Source of the DNA: a virus
Direction: 5' to 3' (one strand)
DNA: 50,183 nucleotides
IMG/VR virus record: IMGVR_UViG_3300030118_003880
Span: 1-50,183 of that record
Part shown: positions 1 through 8,293 of the stretch, in pieces
Position numbering within the stretch: the first letter of the stretch is position 1
Layout of the letters: each line of letters opens with the position of its first letter
Notes under the pieces: generated by a model
What the model saw: the letters and a program-made list of their open reading frames with translations, nothing else
What the model was told of the DNA's origin: nothing
Database searches by the model: none
Program-made: the position numbers and the translations under genes

Positions 1-77
1 CCGGTAGATCCGGTATTTCCCGTTGGACCCGTTGGTCCTGTATTACCGGTATTACCCGTTTGTCCTTTTTGACCTTT
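1..77. repeat. 77-bp terminal direct repeat, left copy
   Basis: These 77 bases are identical to the last 77 bases of the window (50107-50183). An exact end overlap of this length is what a circular molecule looks like after de Bruijn-graph assembly. It lies inside the collagen-like fibre gene, and the reading frame is the same on both sides once the duplicate is removed (50,106 is divisible by 3). The surrounding DNA is a degenerate 9-nt repeat, so a repeat-induced false join cannot be fully excluded. Confidence 0.9.
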
Positions 78-1388
78 TGCACCAACGGCACCCGTGTCAC
101 CGGTAGTACCTTTTTGCCCTTTATCCCCTTGTGCGCCGGTGGTACCTATTTCACCTTTTTGTCCTTTGTCACCGGTGCTTCCCGTAGTTCCTTTTTGTCC
201 CTTATCACCTTGAACACCTTGCGAACCAACTTCGCCTTTTTGTCCCTTGTCACCTTGAATACCTTGACTTCCGGTTGTGCCTTTTTGTCCTTTATCACCG
301 ACTTCACCTTTTTGCCCCTTGTCGCCGGTAGCACCGGTATTACCTGTGATTCCTTGAATACCTTGTATTCCTTGTTCGCCCTTTTGACCCTTATCGCCAA
401 TTTCGCCCTTTTGTCCTTTGCTTCCTTGTATTCCTTGATCGCCTTGTTGTCCCTTTTGACCTTTGTCACCCGTAGTACCTATTTCGCCTTTCTGACCCTT
501 TTCACCGGCTTCGCCTTTTTGACCTTTAGATCCGGTAGGACCGGTCACCCCGATCTCACCTTTTTGTCCTTTTAGACCCGCACTAGGACCTTGCCAAACA
601 CCGCTACTATCTACGATCTTTGTATTGCCTATATAAAATTCCGTTGCTTGTAATGGATTGTCGGCGGTCCATCTATCGTTTGTTTCATTCCATACAAATT
701 CAACGTTAGAAACCGAACCCCTTTCAACTTCTATACCGGCATTTTCCGAAGGTGAATCACCGGTATAATCACTATTTAAAGTAATCTTGTTATCGGCTAC
801 GGATAGGGTTGCGGTGTTGACTACCGTTTGGGTACCCGAAACGGTGAGGTTTCCCGATACGACAACATTGTTAAATGTGACGTTATCACTTGTGCCTACC
901 GCTTGACCGATTGATAAAGTAATATCATTACCGGAAGCGGCGGAACTAACACCCGTGCCACCTTTAATACTTAATGTTTCGGAAGCTAAAGTTATTGATA
1001 TATTTGAAGATCCATCGGATACCGCCAAACTACCGGAAGCCGATACTTGTGAATCTACATATGCTTTTATAGATTGTTGGGTAGCAAGTGCCGTAGCACT
1101 ATTTGAACCCATATTATCTTCATCAAGAATAGTAGAAACGGTAGCACCGCCAACGTTAAAGGTAAGTTCACGGACCTTCGTTGTGGGGGATCCATTTTGT
1201 GTAGATACGGTCCAAAATCCATTACCCGAATCGTAGATTAAAGCACCACCGTTATCGCTTGAAGCAAGTGTTATATTATTTACACTTTTACTTAGAATTT
1301 GGTTAGGACCACTTGGTCCTTGTGTTGCAACCGTAATTACATCAATATTTGAATTGTCAACAATTGTAATGCTATCAATTATGCTCAT
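1..1388 (-). CDS. Giant collagen-like tail fibre, N-terminal part (continues at 50106)
   Basis: N-terminal 462 codons of a fibre that continues without a stop from position 1 to 50106 and ends at 45828, giving 1,888 residues. The ATG at 1388 forms an ATGA overlap with the stop of the preceding gene, which fixes the start. Residues 1 to about 268 are non-collagenous, rich in Ser, Thr, Asn and Val, and probably form the virion-attachment beta-structured part. From about residue 269 the chain is pure Gly-X-Y, with Lys-Gly-Gln-Lys-Gly units every few triplets. Lysine appears only in the Y position, before glycine. It is the last large gene of the capsid operon, so it is probably a virion fibre. 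Whether it is a side fibre, tip fibre or head fibre cannot be told from sequence. Confidence 0.88.
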   Translation of the reverse strand, partial: MSIIDSITIVDNSNIDVITVATQGPSGPNQILSKSVNNITLASSDNGGALIYDSGNGFWTVSTQNGSPTTKVRELTFNVGGATVSTILDEDNMGSNSATALATQQSIKAYVDSQVSASGSLAVSDGSSNISITLASETLSIKGGTGVSSAASGNDITLSIGQAVGTSDNVTFNNVVVSGNLTVSGTQTVVNTATLSVADNKITLNSDYTGDSPSENAGIEVERGSVSNVEFVWNETNDRWTADNPLQATEFYIGNTKIVDSSGVWQGPSAGLKGQKGEIGVTGPTGSKGQKGEAGEKGQKGEIGTTGDKGQKGQQGDQGIQGSKGQKGEIGDKGQKGEQGIQGIQGITGNTGATGDKGQKGEVGDKGQKGTTGSQGIQGDKGQKGEVGSQGVQGDKGQKGTTGSTGDKGQKGEIGTTGAQGDKGQKGTTGDTGAVGAKGQKGQTGNTGNTGPTGPTGNTGST

Positions 1389-1738
1389 CGGCTTACATTA
1401 CCCCTTATTGAATATGTACCTTCCATAATTCTTAGAACTTTATTTTCGCTATCTACAAGTTCTAAATCATATACGCCATCGCCTACGGTTAAAGCCGACG
1501 TATCGGTATTTGATATTTCTAGTGTTATTGTTCCCGCCGATCCGCCTAAAGTGATTCTTCCATTTGCGGTTGTTAAAGTTAAAACTTCACTTGAATCGTC
1601 TTGATTTCTTCTTAGATCCATTTCGGCGGAAGGATAGCCGGTAAGATTTATGACCGTGCCGCTTGAATCTTTGAGCGTGAGGGTGTGACTAAATGTAGCC
1701 CCTTGTTCTATTATAAAATGATGATAACCCGCCGCCAT
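1385..1738 (-). CDS. Small phage structural protein (117 aa), unknown role
   Basis: 117 residues, predicted all-beta. It begins with an 'IEQGATF' stretch followed by 'LTGYPSAEMDLR' and ends in repeated short hydrophobic strands. I recognise this pattern from small proteins encoded beside fibres or capsid genes in many tailed phages, where it is usually left as a beta-sandwich structural protein. It sits directly before the fibre and overlaps its start (ATGA), so the two are translationally coupled. Possible roles are fibre adaptor or head decoration. An AGGAT ribosome site lies before the ATG. No catalytic motif is visible. Confidence 0.6.
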   Translation of the reverse strand: MAAGYHHFIIEQGATFSHTLTLKDSSGTVINLTGYPSAEMDLRRNQDDSSEVLTLTTANGRITLGGSAGTITLEISNTDTSALTVGDGVYDLELVDSENKVLRIMEGTYSIRGNVSR

Positions 1739-1822
1739 AAAAAAATCCTATAAAACTTATGGACGCTTCCATAATTAAGCGGCGTTTGCCTTTAATATAA
1801 TCATACCAAAGAAAAAGCGATC

Positions 1823-2179
1823 TTACTTCTTCTTGGTAGATTTCTTTTTAGTAGATTTTTTAGCGACTTTCTTTTTAGGTGCTTCACCGCCTTCCCATGC
1901 TTCATTGACATCGGGTGTATCCGGATCGTCACCAACTAATTGACCTTTTTCGTTTCTAGCTCTTTTTGGTTCTACTTCGGCTTCTACGTCAACGGTTTCT
2001 TCAACACTATCAACTTTCACTTCCATAGCCCAACCATTAGCAACGAATCCGTCCATTATGGAATCTTGCCAATCGCCTTTTGATTCTACTATTTCGTCGG
2101 CTTTGAAAAGACGGACATTCATTCCGTTTTCATCATCAGCCGCCGGTTTTGGAACTACAATTTTATATTTCTTTGCCAT
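1823..2179 (-). CDS. Hypothetical protein with lysine-rich tail (118 aa)
   Basis: 118 residues. The first 60 form a mixed-charge domain. A short motif 'DDPDTPDVNEAWEGG' follows, and the last 20 residues are almost all Lys, Ser and Thr. I recognise the Asp-Asp-Pro-x-Thr-Pro-Asp-Val-Asn-Glu-Ala pattern from uncharacterised proteins of marine phages but know no function. The basic tail suggests contact with nucleic acid or with the acidic capsid interior. It lies between the probable decoration gene and the fibre-proximal gene on the same strand. About 80 bp without a gene separates it from the next one downstream, and I see no clear terminator there. Confidence 0.55.
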   Translation of the reverse strand: MAKKYKIVVPKPAADDENGMNVRLFKADEIVESKGDWQDSIMDGFVANGWAMEVKVDSVEETVDVEAEVEPKRARNEKGQLVGDDPDTPDVNEAWEGGEAPKKKVAKKSTKKKSTKKK

Positions 2180-2229
2180 TTCTTTTTCCTATAAGTGAGG
2201 GGCGTTGCCGCCCCTCTAATCATTTACCC

Positions 2230-2655
2230 CTAACTAGCAGGTGCGTGTCTTGGCTTACCAAGAATCACAAACGCGCTAATCGGTGTAGCTGTGCCGTGTG
2301 TTCCGCTAAAATTAGCTACAACTCTCACATATCTTTTTGTACCAAGATATTCAATCTCGGAAATTTGTGGAGTTTCACCATTAGCGTCTAGCGTTAAGAA
2401 AAGACCACCCGAACCGAGTGTTCCGTTCACATCGCTAGAAGCGGCATCAACATAAGTAGAATTATCGTCGGAATGTTCCAATTCAAATTCTATTTTGTTA
2501 GTACCACTTAACGTTATACCTTCAACACCGCTATCTACCACAATGGCTACATTTTCAAAACCTTGTGTATCAACACCGGTGCCGTTGACGTCCGCATCAG
2601 CCGCAACGGGGGCGATTGATTGCATAAGTTTAATGTTATTACTTAAATCTTGCAT
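2230..2655 (-). CDS. Probable capsid decoration or head-stabilising protein (141 aa)
   Basis: 141 residues placed immediately downstream of the major capsid gene, the usual place for decoration proteins. The sequence has the pattern 'FELEHSDDNSTY ... GTKRYVRVVANFSG ... PISAFVILGKPRHAPA', which I recognise from small beta-rich proteins beside HK97-type capsid genes. No signal peptide or enzyme motif is present. The start ATG lies 13 bp after the capsid stop. The role is inferred mainly from position and family pattern. Confidence 0.6.
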   Translation of the reverse strand: MQDLSNNIKLMQSIAPVAADADVNGTGVDTQGFENVAIVVDSGVEGITLSGTNKIEFELEHSDDNSTYVDAASSDVNGTLGSGGLFLTLDANGETPQISEIEYLGTKRYVRVVANFSGTHGTATPISAFVILGKPRHAPAS

Positions 2656-2668
2656 AATTTACCCCTTA

Positions 2669-3886
2669 TTAAGATGCTGCTATTTTCAGCTTGTTTATGG
2701 CTTCCGCTTGTACCACTTGACCACCAACTCTTCTTCTAGCAACGTATCTAACATTGCCGGTAGTAGCTTGTGTAAATGGATCACGAAGAACCGCTAAATT
2801 TACTCTATCAAGGATCATATAAGCCCTTCTAAAGTCACCAAACGCAACCGGAAAAGCACCCGCCGCCACACTTGGCATATCGGTAGCTTCAACATATGGT
2901 TGACCCAAAATGGTATTCATAACGCCACCTTGTAGTGACATACCAGCTTGGAAAACATATTGTCCGGCTGTATCTTTTAGCTTTCTTATAGCCGCTAGTG
3001 TTGATCTATTAAATACAAAAACACCATTCTTGCCATAATCAGCTTTTATGTTGTGAACAAGTGAAATCAAAGAATCCGCAGTAATTAAATTAGCGTCGCC
3101 ACTAACAACTTCCGCAACATTTGAATTTGACATAAATCCTTCCGGCTTACCAATAGCATTTCCACTTACAAACGCCGCACCTTCCGCTTTTGCAAATTGC
3201 TCAGCAAATTCGGATTGCATTTCCGCTTCTAAATCAAATACGCTATCTTCAAGATCTTGTTCAGAAATATCAACTAAAGCGTAATGCTCGTGTGCTGGTA
3301 ATTCTTCAAGACCTACGGTGTAGCCTTCGGTTTCACTTCTAGTTCCGCTTTCAGCGACCCATTGTGCTGAAAAAGTAGCGGTCTTTTTAGGGATCTGAAT
3401 AGATCTTTGACCCGTACTTCTTACTCTTGCAATACTTCTAATTGGTGAAATTTCAGTAATTTCTTTTAGAAGTTCACGCACATATTCCGGTGGTGCTAAA
3501 TAGCCACCTGTGGAATCGTTGCTTACGGTCAACGCTTTCTTTTCATCAGGTGAAAGAGCATCAATACCCTTTCTACAATAATGATCAAAGGCGTTCATAT
3601 AATCGTCAACTTGCTTTGTATCAAAACCGGAATTTGGTCTTTTAATGACCGTTTCTAATTTTGAAACTTGCTCCTTGACTTCGGCTTGTGATTGCTCGGC
3701 AACAGTTAGCTTTTGATTGATTTCTTCCATTGAATCTAATTTAGCTTCAATTTTAGCCATCTTGCTATCTAAGTCCGCCGTGCTTTCACCTTTTTCTAGC
3801 TTTTCAAGTCTTTCGTCATTGACCTTTTTAAATTCTGCAAAGGTTGAACCCATTTCTTGAATCGCTGATTTTACATCTTCCGACAT
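2669..3886 (-). CDS. Major capsid protein, HK97 fold
   Basis: 405 residues. Residues 1 to about 105 form a charged coiled coil, the delta (scaffolding) domain that the prohead protease removes in HK97-type phages. The rest has the classical capsid pattern: 'STGGYLAPPEYVRELLKEI', then 'SPIRSIARV', 'ESGTRSETE', an E-loop-like segment, and a C-terminal 'FGDFRRAYMILDR'. Order of protease, capsid and decoration genes is canonical. The start ATG is 10 bp beyond the protease stop with a good AGGAG site. It should form the icosahedral shell after cleavage and expansion. Confidence 0.93.
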   Translation of the reverse strand: MSEDVKSAIQEMGSTFAEFKKVNDERLEKLEKGESTADLDSKMAKIEAKLDSMEEINQKLTVAEQSQAEVKEQVSKLETVIKRPNSGFDTKQVDDYMNAFDHYCRKGIDALSPDEKKALTVSNDSTGGYLAPPEYVRELLKEITEISPIRSIARVRSTGQRSIQIPKKTATFSAQWVAESGTRSETEGYTVGLEELPAHEHYALVDISEQDLEDSVFDLEAEMQSEFAEQFAKAEGAAFVSGNAIGKPEGFMSNSNVAEVVSGDANLITADSLISLVHNIKADYGKNGVFVFNRSTLAAIRKLKDTAGQYVFQAGMSLQGGVMNTILGQPYVEATDMPSVAAGAFPVAFGDFRRAYMILDRVNLAVLRDPFTQATTGNVRYVARRRVGGQVVQAEAINKLKIAAS

Positions 3887-3895
3887 AATATCCTC

Positions 3896-4816
3896 CTAAG
3901 ATTTTAAGGTTAAAGTTAAGTTTTTAATCGCATCTACGAGTTCCGTGTTTGCCGATTCAACTTCCCGTTGATTTTCGTCAAACGACTTAGTGATTGCACC
4001 TGCCGCCACTTTTGCTTCGGAACGAGATAGATTGAAAGCATCGCGCAGACCACTTTCCCATTCCCTAATAGAAATCTCACTAGCCTTCACCGATCTAACC
4101 GTAGCTTTCGGATTCATCGGAAAAGTGACTAAAGATATTTCCATTAAATCTACTTCTTTGATAATACGTTTTCTTGAACGCTTATCATAAGAAACCATAT
4201 CCGGATTGACTTTGAACCCAATGGATAATCCATCAAGCGCACCCATCTTCATAAGTTCATATGCTTCTTTTCCGGCTTGTGTTTGTAATGCCAACTTGCC
4301 TTTTACATAAAGACCATGACCATCTTCTTTTATTTCTTCAAATACACCGATAGGCATATCGGTTTTGTGTTGATATAAGAGTTTGACTTGATAAGGCTTT
4401 TTCTTTTTTAGTGATCGCATAAAAGCACCTTTTTCAATCACATCATTGCCTAAATCTTTATTTCCAAAGACGGATCCATAACCTTCAAAGCGACCATACC
4501 TTTCTTCATCTTCATCATCGTCGTTGTGGACCGCTTTTATTTCAGCTTGGAATATATCGCTTAGATCTTCGTGTTTTACGTCTTGACCGACGGCATCAAT
4601 ATATTCATCATGTGTTTTACATGGCATAAATATTTTGTTTCCATCTTCGTCGTGTGAGTGGGAACCTACACAACCTATTTCTTTTGCCCTTGCATTAGCT
4701 TCTTCTTCAGTCGTAAAGACGTCCCGCCTTATTTCTTCTTTAGTGTCCGATTCGTCTGAATCCAAAATTGCATCGTTGGCTTGGACAACTGATTTTGATT
4801 CTATATCATTCATCAT
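3896..4816 (-). CDS. Prohead protease (HK97 U35 type) with N-terminal Cys/His extension
   Basis: About 306 residues from the ATG at 4816, chosen because GGAG lies just upstream; an in-frame TTG at 4828 is less likely. Residues about 90-250 are the HK97-type serine protease: 'YGSVFGNKDLGNDVIEKGAF', a histidine in 'LLYQHKTDMPIG', a serine in 'DGLSIGF', and 'DLMEISLVTFP'. Residues about 30-75 carry an additional segment with C-x-G-S-H-S-H, then M-P-C-K-T-H, which looks like a small metal-binding module and is absent from the minimal protease family. It matures the capsid by cleaving the delta domain. The gene lies directly upstream of the major capsid protein. Confidence 0.9.
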   Translation of the reverse strand: MMNDIESKSVVQANDAILDSDESDTKEEIRRDVFTTEEEANARAKEIGCVGSHSHDEDGNKIFMPCKTHDEYIDAVGQDVKHEDLSDIFQAEIKAVHNDDDEDEERYGRFEGYGSVFGNKDLGNDVIEKGAFMRSLKKKKPYQVKLLYQHKTDMPIGVFEEIKEDGHGLYVKGKLALQTQAGKEAYELMKMGALDGLSIGFKVNPDMVSYDKRSRKRIIKEVDLMEISLVTFPMNPKATVRSVKASEISIREWESGLRDAFNLSRSEAKVAAGAITKSFDENQREVESANTELVDAIKNLTLTLKS

Positions 4817-4861
4817 TGTCACTCCCAAATATATGACATATTAATATCAACTCTTGGATAT

Positions 4862-4890
4862 ATAGTATATTAGGTTCAAGAATATCACAA
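4862..4890 (-). promoter_or_regulatory. Candidate sigma70-type promoter for the protease-capsid genes
   Basis: On the minus strand TTGTGA and TACTAT are separated by 17 bp, in the 94-bp gap between the cytidylyltransferase and protease genes. The predicted leader contains a palindromic ATATG-A-CATAT at 4832-4842. Both hexamers deviate from consensus, so this is a weak call. Confidence 0.35.
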
Positions 4891-4910
4891 TATCTAGGCA
4901 TATTATAATT

Positions 4911-5330
4911 TTATTCCAATTCGTCTATTTTGCGTTTTCTAAGTTCCGTTGAACTAAATCTATGCAACCTAGAATTATGATAAATTGTAATAAATCTTTT
5001 TTTACAAATATCTTTTCCGGTGAAATTTTTATTTCTATATTCCGATCCAATGATTCTAATATCTAAAGGCAAAGTATTTAATATATCTTCTAGTTCGGAT
5101 TCGCGATTATAAACAATTATGTCGTCAACATATTTGATCGCCTTGACTTGAATTTGTCTTTCTACAATTGATTGAATTGGTTTATTTTTTTCCGGTCTAT
5201 CTAATGATGGATCTATTTGTATAGCAACGGTTAAATGATCACATACATTTTTTGCTTCTTCAAACATTGCAATATGACCGGCGTGTAAAAGATCAAAAGC
5301 ACCCGCCGTTATTCCTTTAATAAAAGTCAT
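4911..5330 (-). CDS. Cytidylyltransferase-like nucleotidyltransferase (139-144 aa)
   Basis: About 139 residues from ATG 5330, with AAGGA close upstream; ATG 5345 would add five. The N-terminus has the nucleotidyltransferase signature 'GAFDLLHAGHIAMFEEA' with the H-x-G-H motif that binds the nucleotide. The end has 'RFSSTELRKR', equivalent to the S-S-T-x-L-R motif of glycerol-3-phosphate cytidylyltransferases and HldE/RfaE C-domains. Such enzymes activate a phosphorylated alcohol or sugar as a CDP or ADP derivative. It is inserted between the minor head gene and the prohead protease, overlapping the former. The substrate is unknown. It may feed an envelope or virion glycoconjugate pathway. Confidence 0.8.
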   Translation of the reverse strand: MTFIKGITAGAFDLLHAGHIAMFEEAKNVCDHLTVAIQIDPSLDRPEKNKPIQSIVERQIQVKAIKYVDDIIVYNRESELEDILNTLPLDIRIIGSEYRNKNFTGKDICKKRFITIYHNSRLHRFSSTELRKRKIDELE

Positions 5331-6186
5331 CTTCCTTATCGGCATATAATATTACACATCTACAATTTACAACTTCGGCGGCGCCACCGGCACTATCACC
5401 GGCATACATCATTAATTGTCCACCTACCCTAAATGGTTCATTCATATCCCTTTCTTGACCATCGGCTATTAAATGCGTTTCCCTAGTTCTTGCGTCCCTT
5501 GTTGAAGTCCACACTTTTTTCATGGTCAATCCATAGTAGCTTTCCGCATCTAAGAAATATGCGTTTGAAGCCGTTGATGCGGCGTTGTGTGTTTCGGTTC
5601 TTGCTATTAGTGCCGCCCGTGTTCTTGCAATTGGTAGGAAATCATCGCTTATCTTCTTTGCTATTTGTGCCATTGTAAGCCCTTCTAAGATGCTATCACG
5701 AATCACACGATCAATCCTATTGGCTAAACGTACACTTATTCCCCTCAAAACTAATTGCCTACCGTTAAAATAAGATTCTACTAATGCGTCAACTTCGGCG
5801 GTTCTACCAAATACAAAAGCCTCACTATCTTCGGTCACTTGTTGTTTTTTTGATAATTCATAAGTTTCTTCATGGACCGCAAACATAGTTCTAAATATTC
5901 TTCTATATTCGGAAAGCAAAATTGCATTTACGCCTTCACTTAAATTCAATGCACCTATTTCTTTTTCAAAGAATCCCGTTTGTTGGAATGTAAGTAATGT
6001 GGCACTAAGGAATCTTCTAAATTCTTTATTTAGTTGACCAAACATTCTTCTTTCTAAATTAGTGCGGATACGAAGTTGTTTGCGCCATTCCAAACGACGG
6101 TTGATCCGTCCTTGTCGGAAGCTAACGAATTGCTTTACCCTATTTGGACGAGAGGGGGTGACCTTTTGGGAATAAGTCTTGATCAT
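5317..6186 (-). CDS. Minor head protein, Mu gpF / SPP1 gp7-like
   Basis: About 289 residues from ATG 6186, which has an AAGGTGG ribosome site; the frame is open further upstream to 6222 inside the portal gene. The first half is helical and basic. The C-terminal half has the conserved phage head-morphogenesis pattern: 'ARTRAALIARTETHNAASTAS', then 'VWTSTRDARTRETH', 'RVGGQLMMYAGD' and 'VNCRCVI'. Members bind the portal and are packaged in small numbers inside the head. It overlaps the portal end by 47 bp and the nucleotidyltransferase start by 14 bp. Confidence 0.85.
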   Translation of the reverse strand: MIKTYSQKVTPSRPNRVKQFVSFRQGRINRRLEWRKQLRIRTNLERRMFGQLNKEFRRFLSATLLTFQQTGFFEKEIGALNLSEGVNAILLSEYRRIFRTMFAVHEETYELSKKQQVTEDSEAFVFGRTAEVDALVESYFNGRQLVLRGISVRLANRIDRVIRDSILEGLTMAQIAKKISDDFLPIARTRAALIARTETHNAASTASNAYFLDAESYYGLTMKKVWTSTRDARTRETHLIADGQERDMNEPFRVGGQLMMYAGDSAGGAAEVVNCRCVILYADKEDDFY

Positions 6187-8293
6187 GTTTACCACCTTGC
6201 CATCTACCGGTTCGCAAAGCAAAAAGGTAGCTGTTCACTCTGGCAAAAGCCCATTGCTCGGGTCCGGTCACTCGGGGACGTACCGAAGAAGGATTGTTTC
6301 TATACGCCCCCACTCCTCTGTTAAATACGGCGGTCAACGTTCTTAGGTTGGTCCGTCTATTAGGCTTGTCACCAACTTTATCGTTATGTTCTTTGACTTT
6401 ATTTTCTAATGTTTTCTTTACGGCACCGGAAACTTTTTCTTCATATTCTTTTCTATGACAATCTTCTTCATCAATATATAGTTGCCAATTTTCGTCAACA
6501 AATTTATCGTCCGGATCATCTTGTCGTCCTTCTAGCTTTTTAGTCAATTCAAGTATGACATCTTTCATACCTTGCATACCTAGATTTCCAACTACCCCCC
6601 ATTTCATCTGCGCTACCACTCCGGCTACATTTGAAAGATTAGGTGATACGGAACCGTCTTTGAATTTTTGTCCGTCCCTAAAATGTCGGGCGCCCCATGC
6701 TTCACGTTCTTTTATCCATTTCAAAACACCGTCGGTCTTTTCACCGGCTCTAGCCCTACCCCAAAGTGTAAATGCTTCATTGCCCCTTATGTTGCCACCG
6801 GCTTTCCATATTTGTTTACCTACACCAACTTCTTTTACGTTTTTTGCAAATTCATAATCAAATTGTTTGTGTTGACTATTTCTTAGTGATATAGCTTTGT
6901 CGTCGCCACGATTAGGAAAGTTTGTTTGTTTTTCTTCTAAGGAATGGTCGTGACCACAAGATTTACCGTACATCTTTTCATCATCATCTTCCATTTCCGC
7001 AATATCATCTTCGTTATCTTCCGGAACTTTTGGTTGCGGTACGGCTTCTTCACCCAACGGAAACAATGTTGCGGATATATATAAACCGTCGGCACCTTCT
7101 ACCGGATCTAGTCCTATTCTTTCCCGTGCTTCGTTTCTAGTCATAATTCCTTCACGAACCGCACTTGTCACATTTTCATATAACCTTCTTCTTCTTTCGG
7201 ATAGTGCCGGTATGGCGTCTATATCAAATTCTAGGGTTAGGTTGTCCCCAAACATAGGCACAAGCCATTCATTTAAATCGCTACTTATCTTCCTTAAATA
7301 AGGAATGATGGTTTCTTCATATAAAGCTAATCTTGCTTCGGCTACATTGGCGTATGTTTGTGCATCGGGTACACCGACTAATTGAGATGGGACGCCGAAA
7401 CACATAGCAATATCTGTAGCAGATAGATGTTTTAAATTGAGGAAATCCATGTCCTTCGGCGATAATCCCATTTCTTTCCAATCAAAATCACCTTCAAGTA
7501 GAAGGGGGCGACCGGCATTATTCGTTCCACTAAATCTATTATTTAGATCCGTAAGTAATTGTTGTCTTTGTGATTCGGTAAGATTTACGGGAAAACCTTG
7601 ATCGTCTTTTGGTTTAAATATTACGGCACCACTTGGTCTAGCACCATTACTTAAAAGATTAACATTGTGTTTGCTTGACATATTGTGTTGGTCAACTTCT
7701 ACCGCCGCCGCCGCTAAAGGTGAACAACCATAATAATCATCTAATGGATTCCATAGCTTTATATGCTTTAAATCACTATCACCGGTATCTTGATCCACTT
7801 GATATATTGCTTGTACTTTGCCACCAATCGTATATTCATATCGGTCCGGTATTGGGTTGCCGCCACCTTTTATTGTTAGACGATCCGGTCTTAATTGATG
7901 TAATTCATTAGGTGGTCCGTTGTCCGGTCCAACTTTTAATACATAAGAATTACCACTAAGCAAAAGATAACCATAAAGGCTATTAAAAAATTCACTATAT
8001 GATTGAAGGGGGTTGGGTCTATTTAATAGATCTATAAGTGGGTGTTGTTCTACAATATTGTCACCGAACTTTAGGATAAAAGGTACGGCACTTGCGCCTT
8101 TAGATATTTCATTTACGCAACGATATACCACCGCATTTTTTAAATATCCTTCGTTTGCTAGATCCGCATATTTATAAGATTTTCTTTCTTCGGATCCGAC
8201 ACCGAAATAGCCCATCATATTACCAACCATCTTTTTATCCGTTGGTAAGTTTCTTCCTAGTATCCTATCTAAAAAACTTCTATCTTTCGCCAT
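6140..8293 (-). CDS. Portal protein (HK97 family) with about 280-residue C-terminal extension
   Basis: 717 residues from ATG 8293, which overlaps the terminase stop as TAATG and has GGAG upstream. Residues 1 to about 440 are the HK97-type portal: 'NAVVYRCVNEISKGASAVPF', 'HPLIDLLNRPNP', 'GPDNGPPNELHQLRPDR', 'MDFLNLKHLSATDIAMCFGVPSQ'. Usual portals end near 400-450 residues. Here an acidic linker follows, then one domain with 'VLKWIKEREAWGARHFRDG ... MKWGVVG' and a terminal one with 'FNRGVGAYRNNPSSVRP ... QWAFARVNSYLFA ... KGHPLS'. I recognise both as uncharacterised phage modules; the last resembles DUF5824. The portal forms the DNA channel and docks the terminase. Confidence 0.9.
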   Translation of the reverse strand: MAKDRSFLDRILGRNLPTDKKMVGNMMGYFGVGSEERKSYKYADLANEGYLKNAVVYRCVNEISKGASAVPFILKFGDNIVEQHPLIDLLNRPNPLQSYSEFFNSLYGYLLLSGNSYVLKVGPDNGPPNELHQLRPDRLTIKGGGNPIPDRYEYTIGGKVQAIYQVDQDTGDSDLKHIKLWNPLDDYYGCSPLAAAAVEVDQHNMSSKHNVNLLSNGARPSGAVIFKPKDDQGFPVNLTESQRQQLLTDLNNRFSGTNNAGRPLLLEGDFDWKEMGLSPKDMDFLNLKHLSATDIAMCFGVPSQLVGVPDAQTYANVAEARLALYEETIIPYLRKISSDLNEWLVPMFGDNLTLEFDIDAIPALSERRRRLYENVTSAVREGIMTRNEARERIGLDPVEGADGLYISATLFPLGEEAVPQPKVPEDNEDDIAEMEDDDEKMYGKSCGHDHSLEEKQTNFPNRGDDKAISLRNSQHKQFDYEFAKNVKEVGVGKQIWKAGGNIRGNEAFTLWGRARAGEKTDGVLKWIKEREAWGARHFRDGQKFKDGSVSPNLSNVAGVVAQMKWGVVGNLGMQGMKDVILELTKKLEGRQDDPDDKFVDENWQLYIDEEDCHRKEYEEKVSGAVKKTLENKVKEHNDKVGDKPNRRTNLRTLTAVFNRGVGAYRNNPSSVRPRVTGPEQWAFARVNSYLFALRTGRWQGGKHDQDLFPKGHPLSSK

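Noticed and set aside
60-575. Plus-strand open frame of 171 codons
   Set aside because: Antisense reading of the collagen repeats (Phe/Leu/Thr-rich); no ribosome site and no family pattern.
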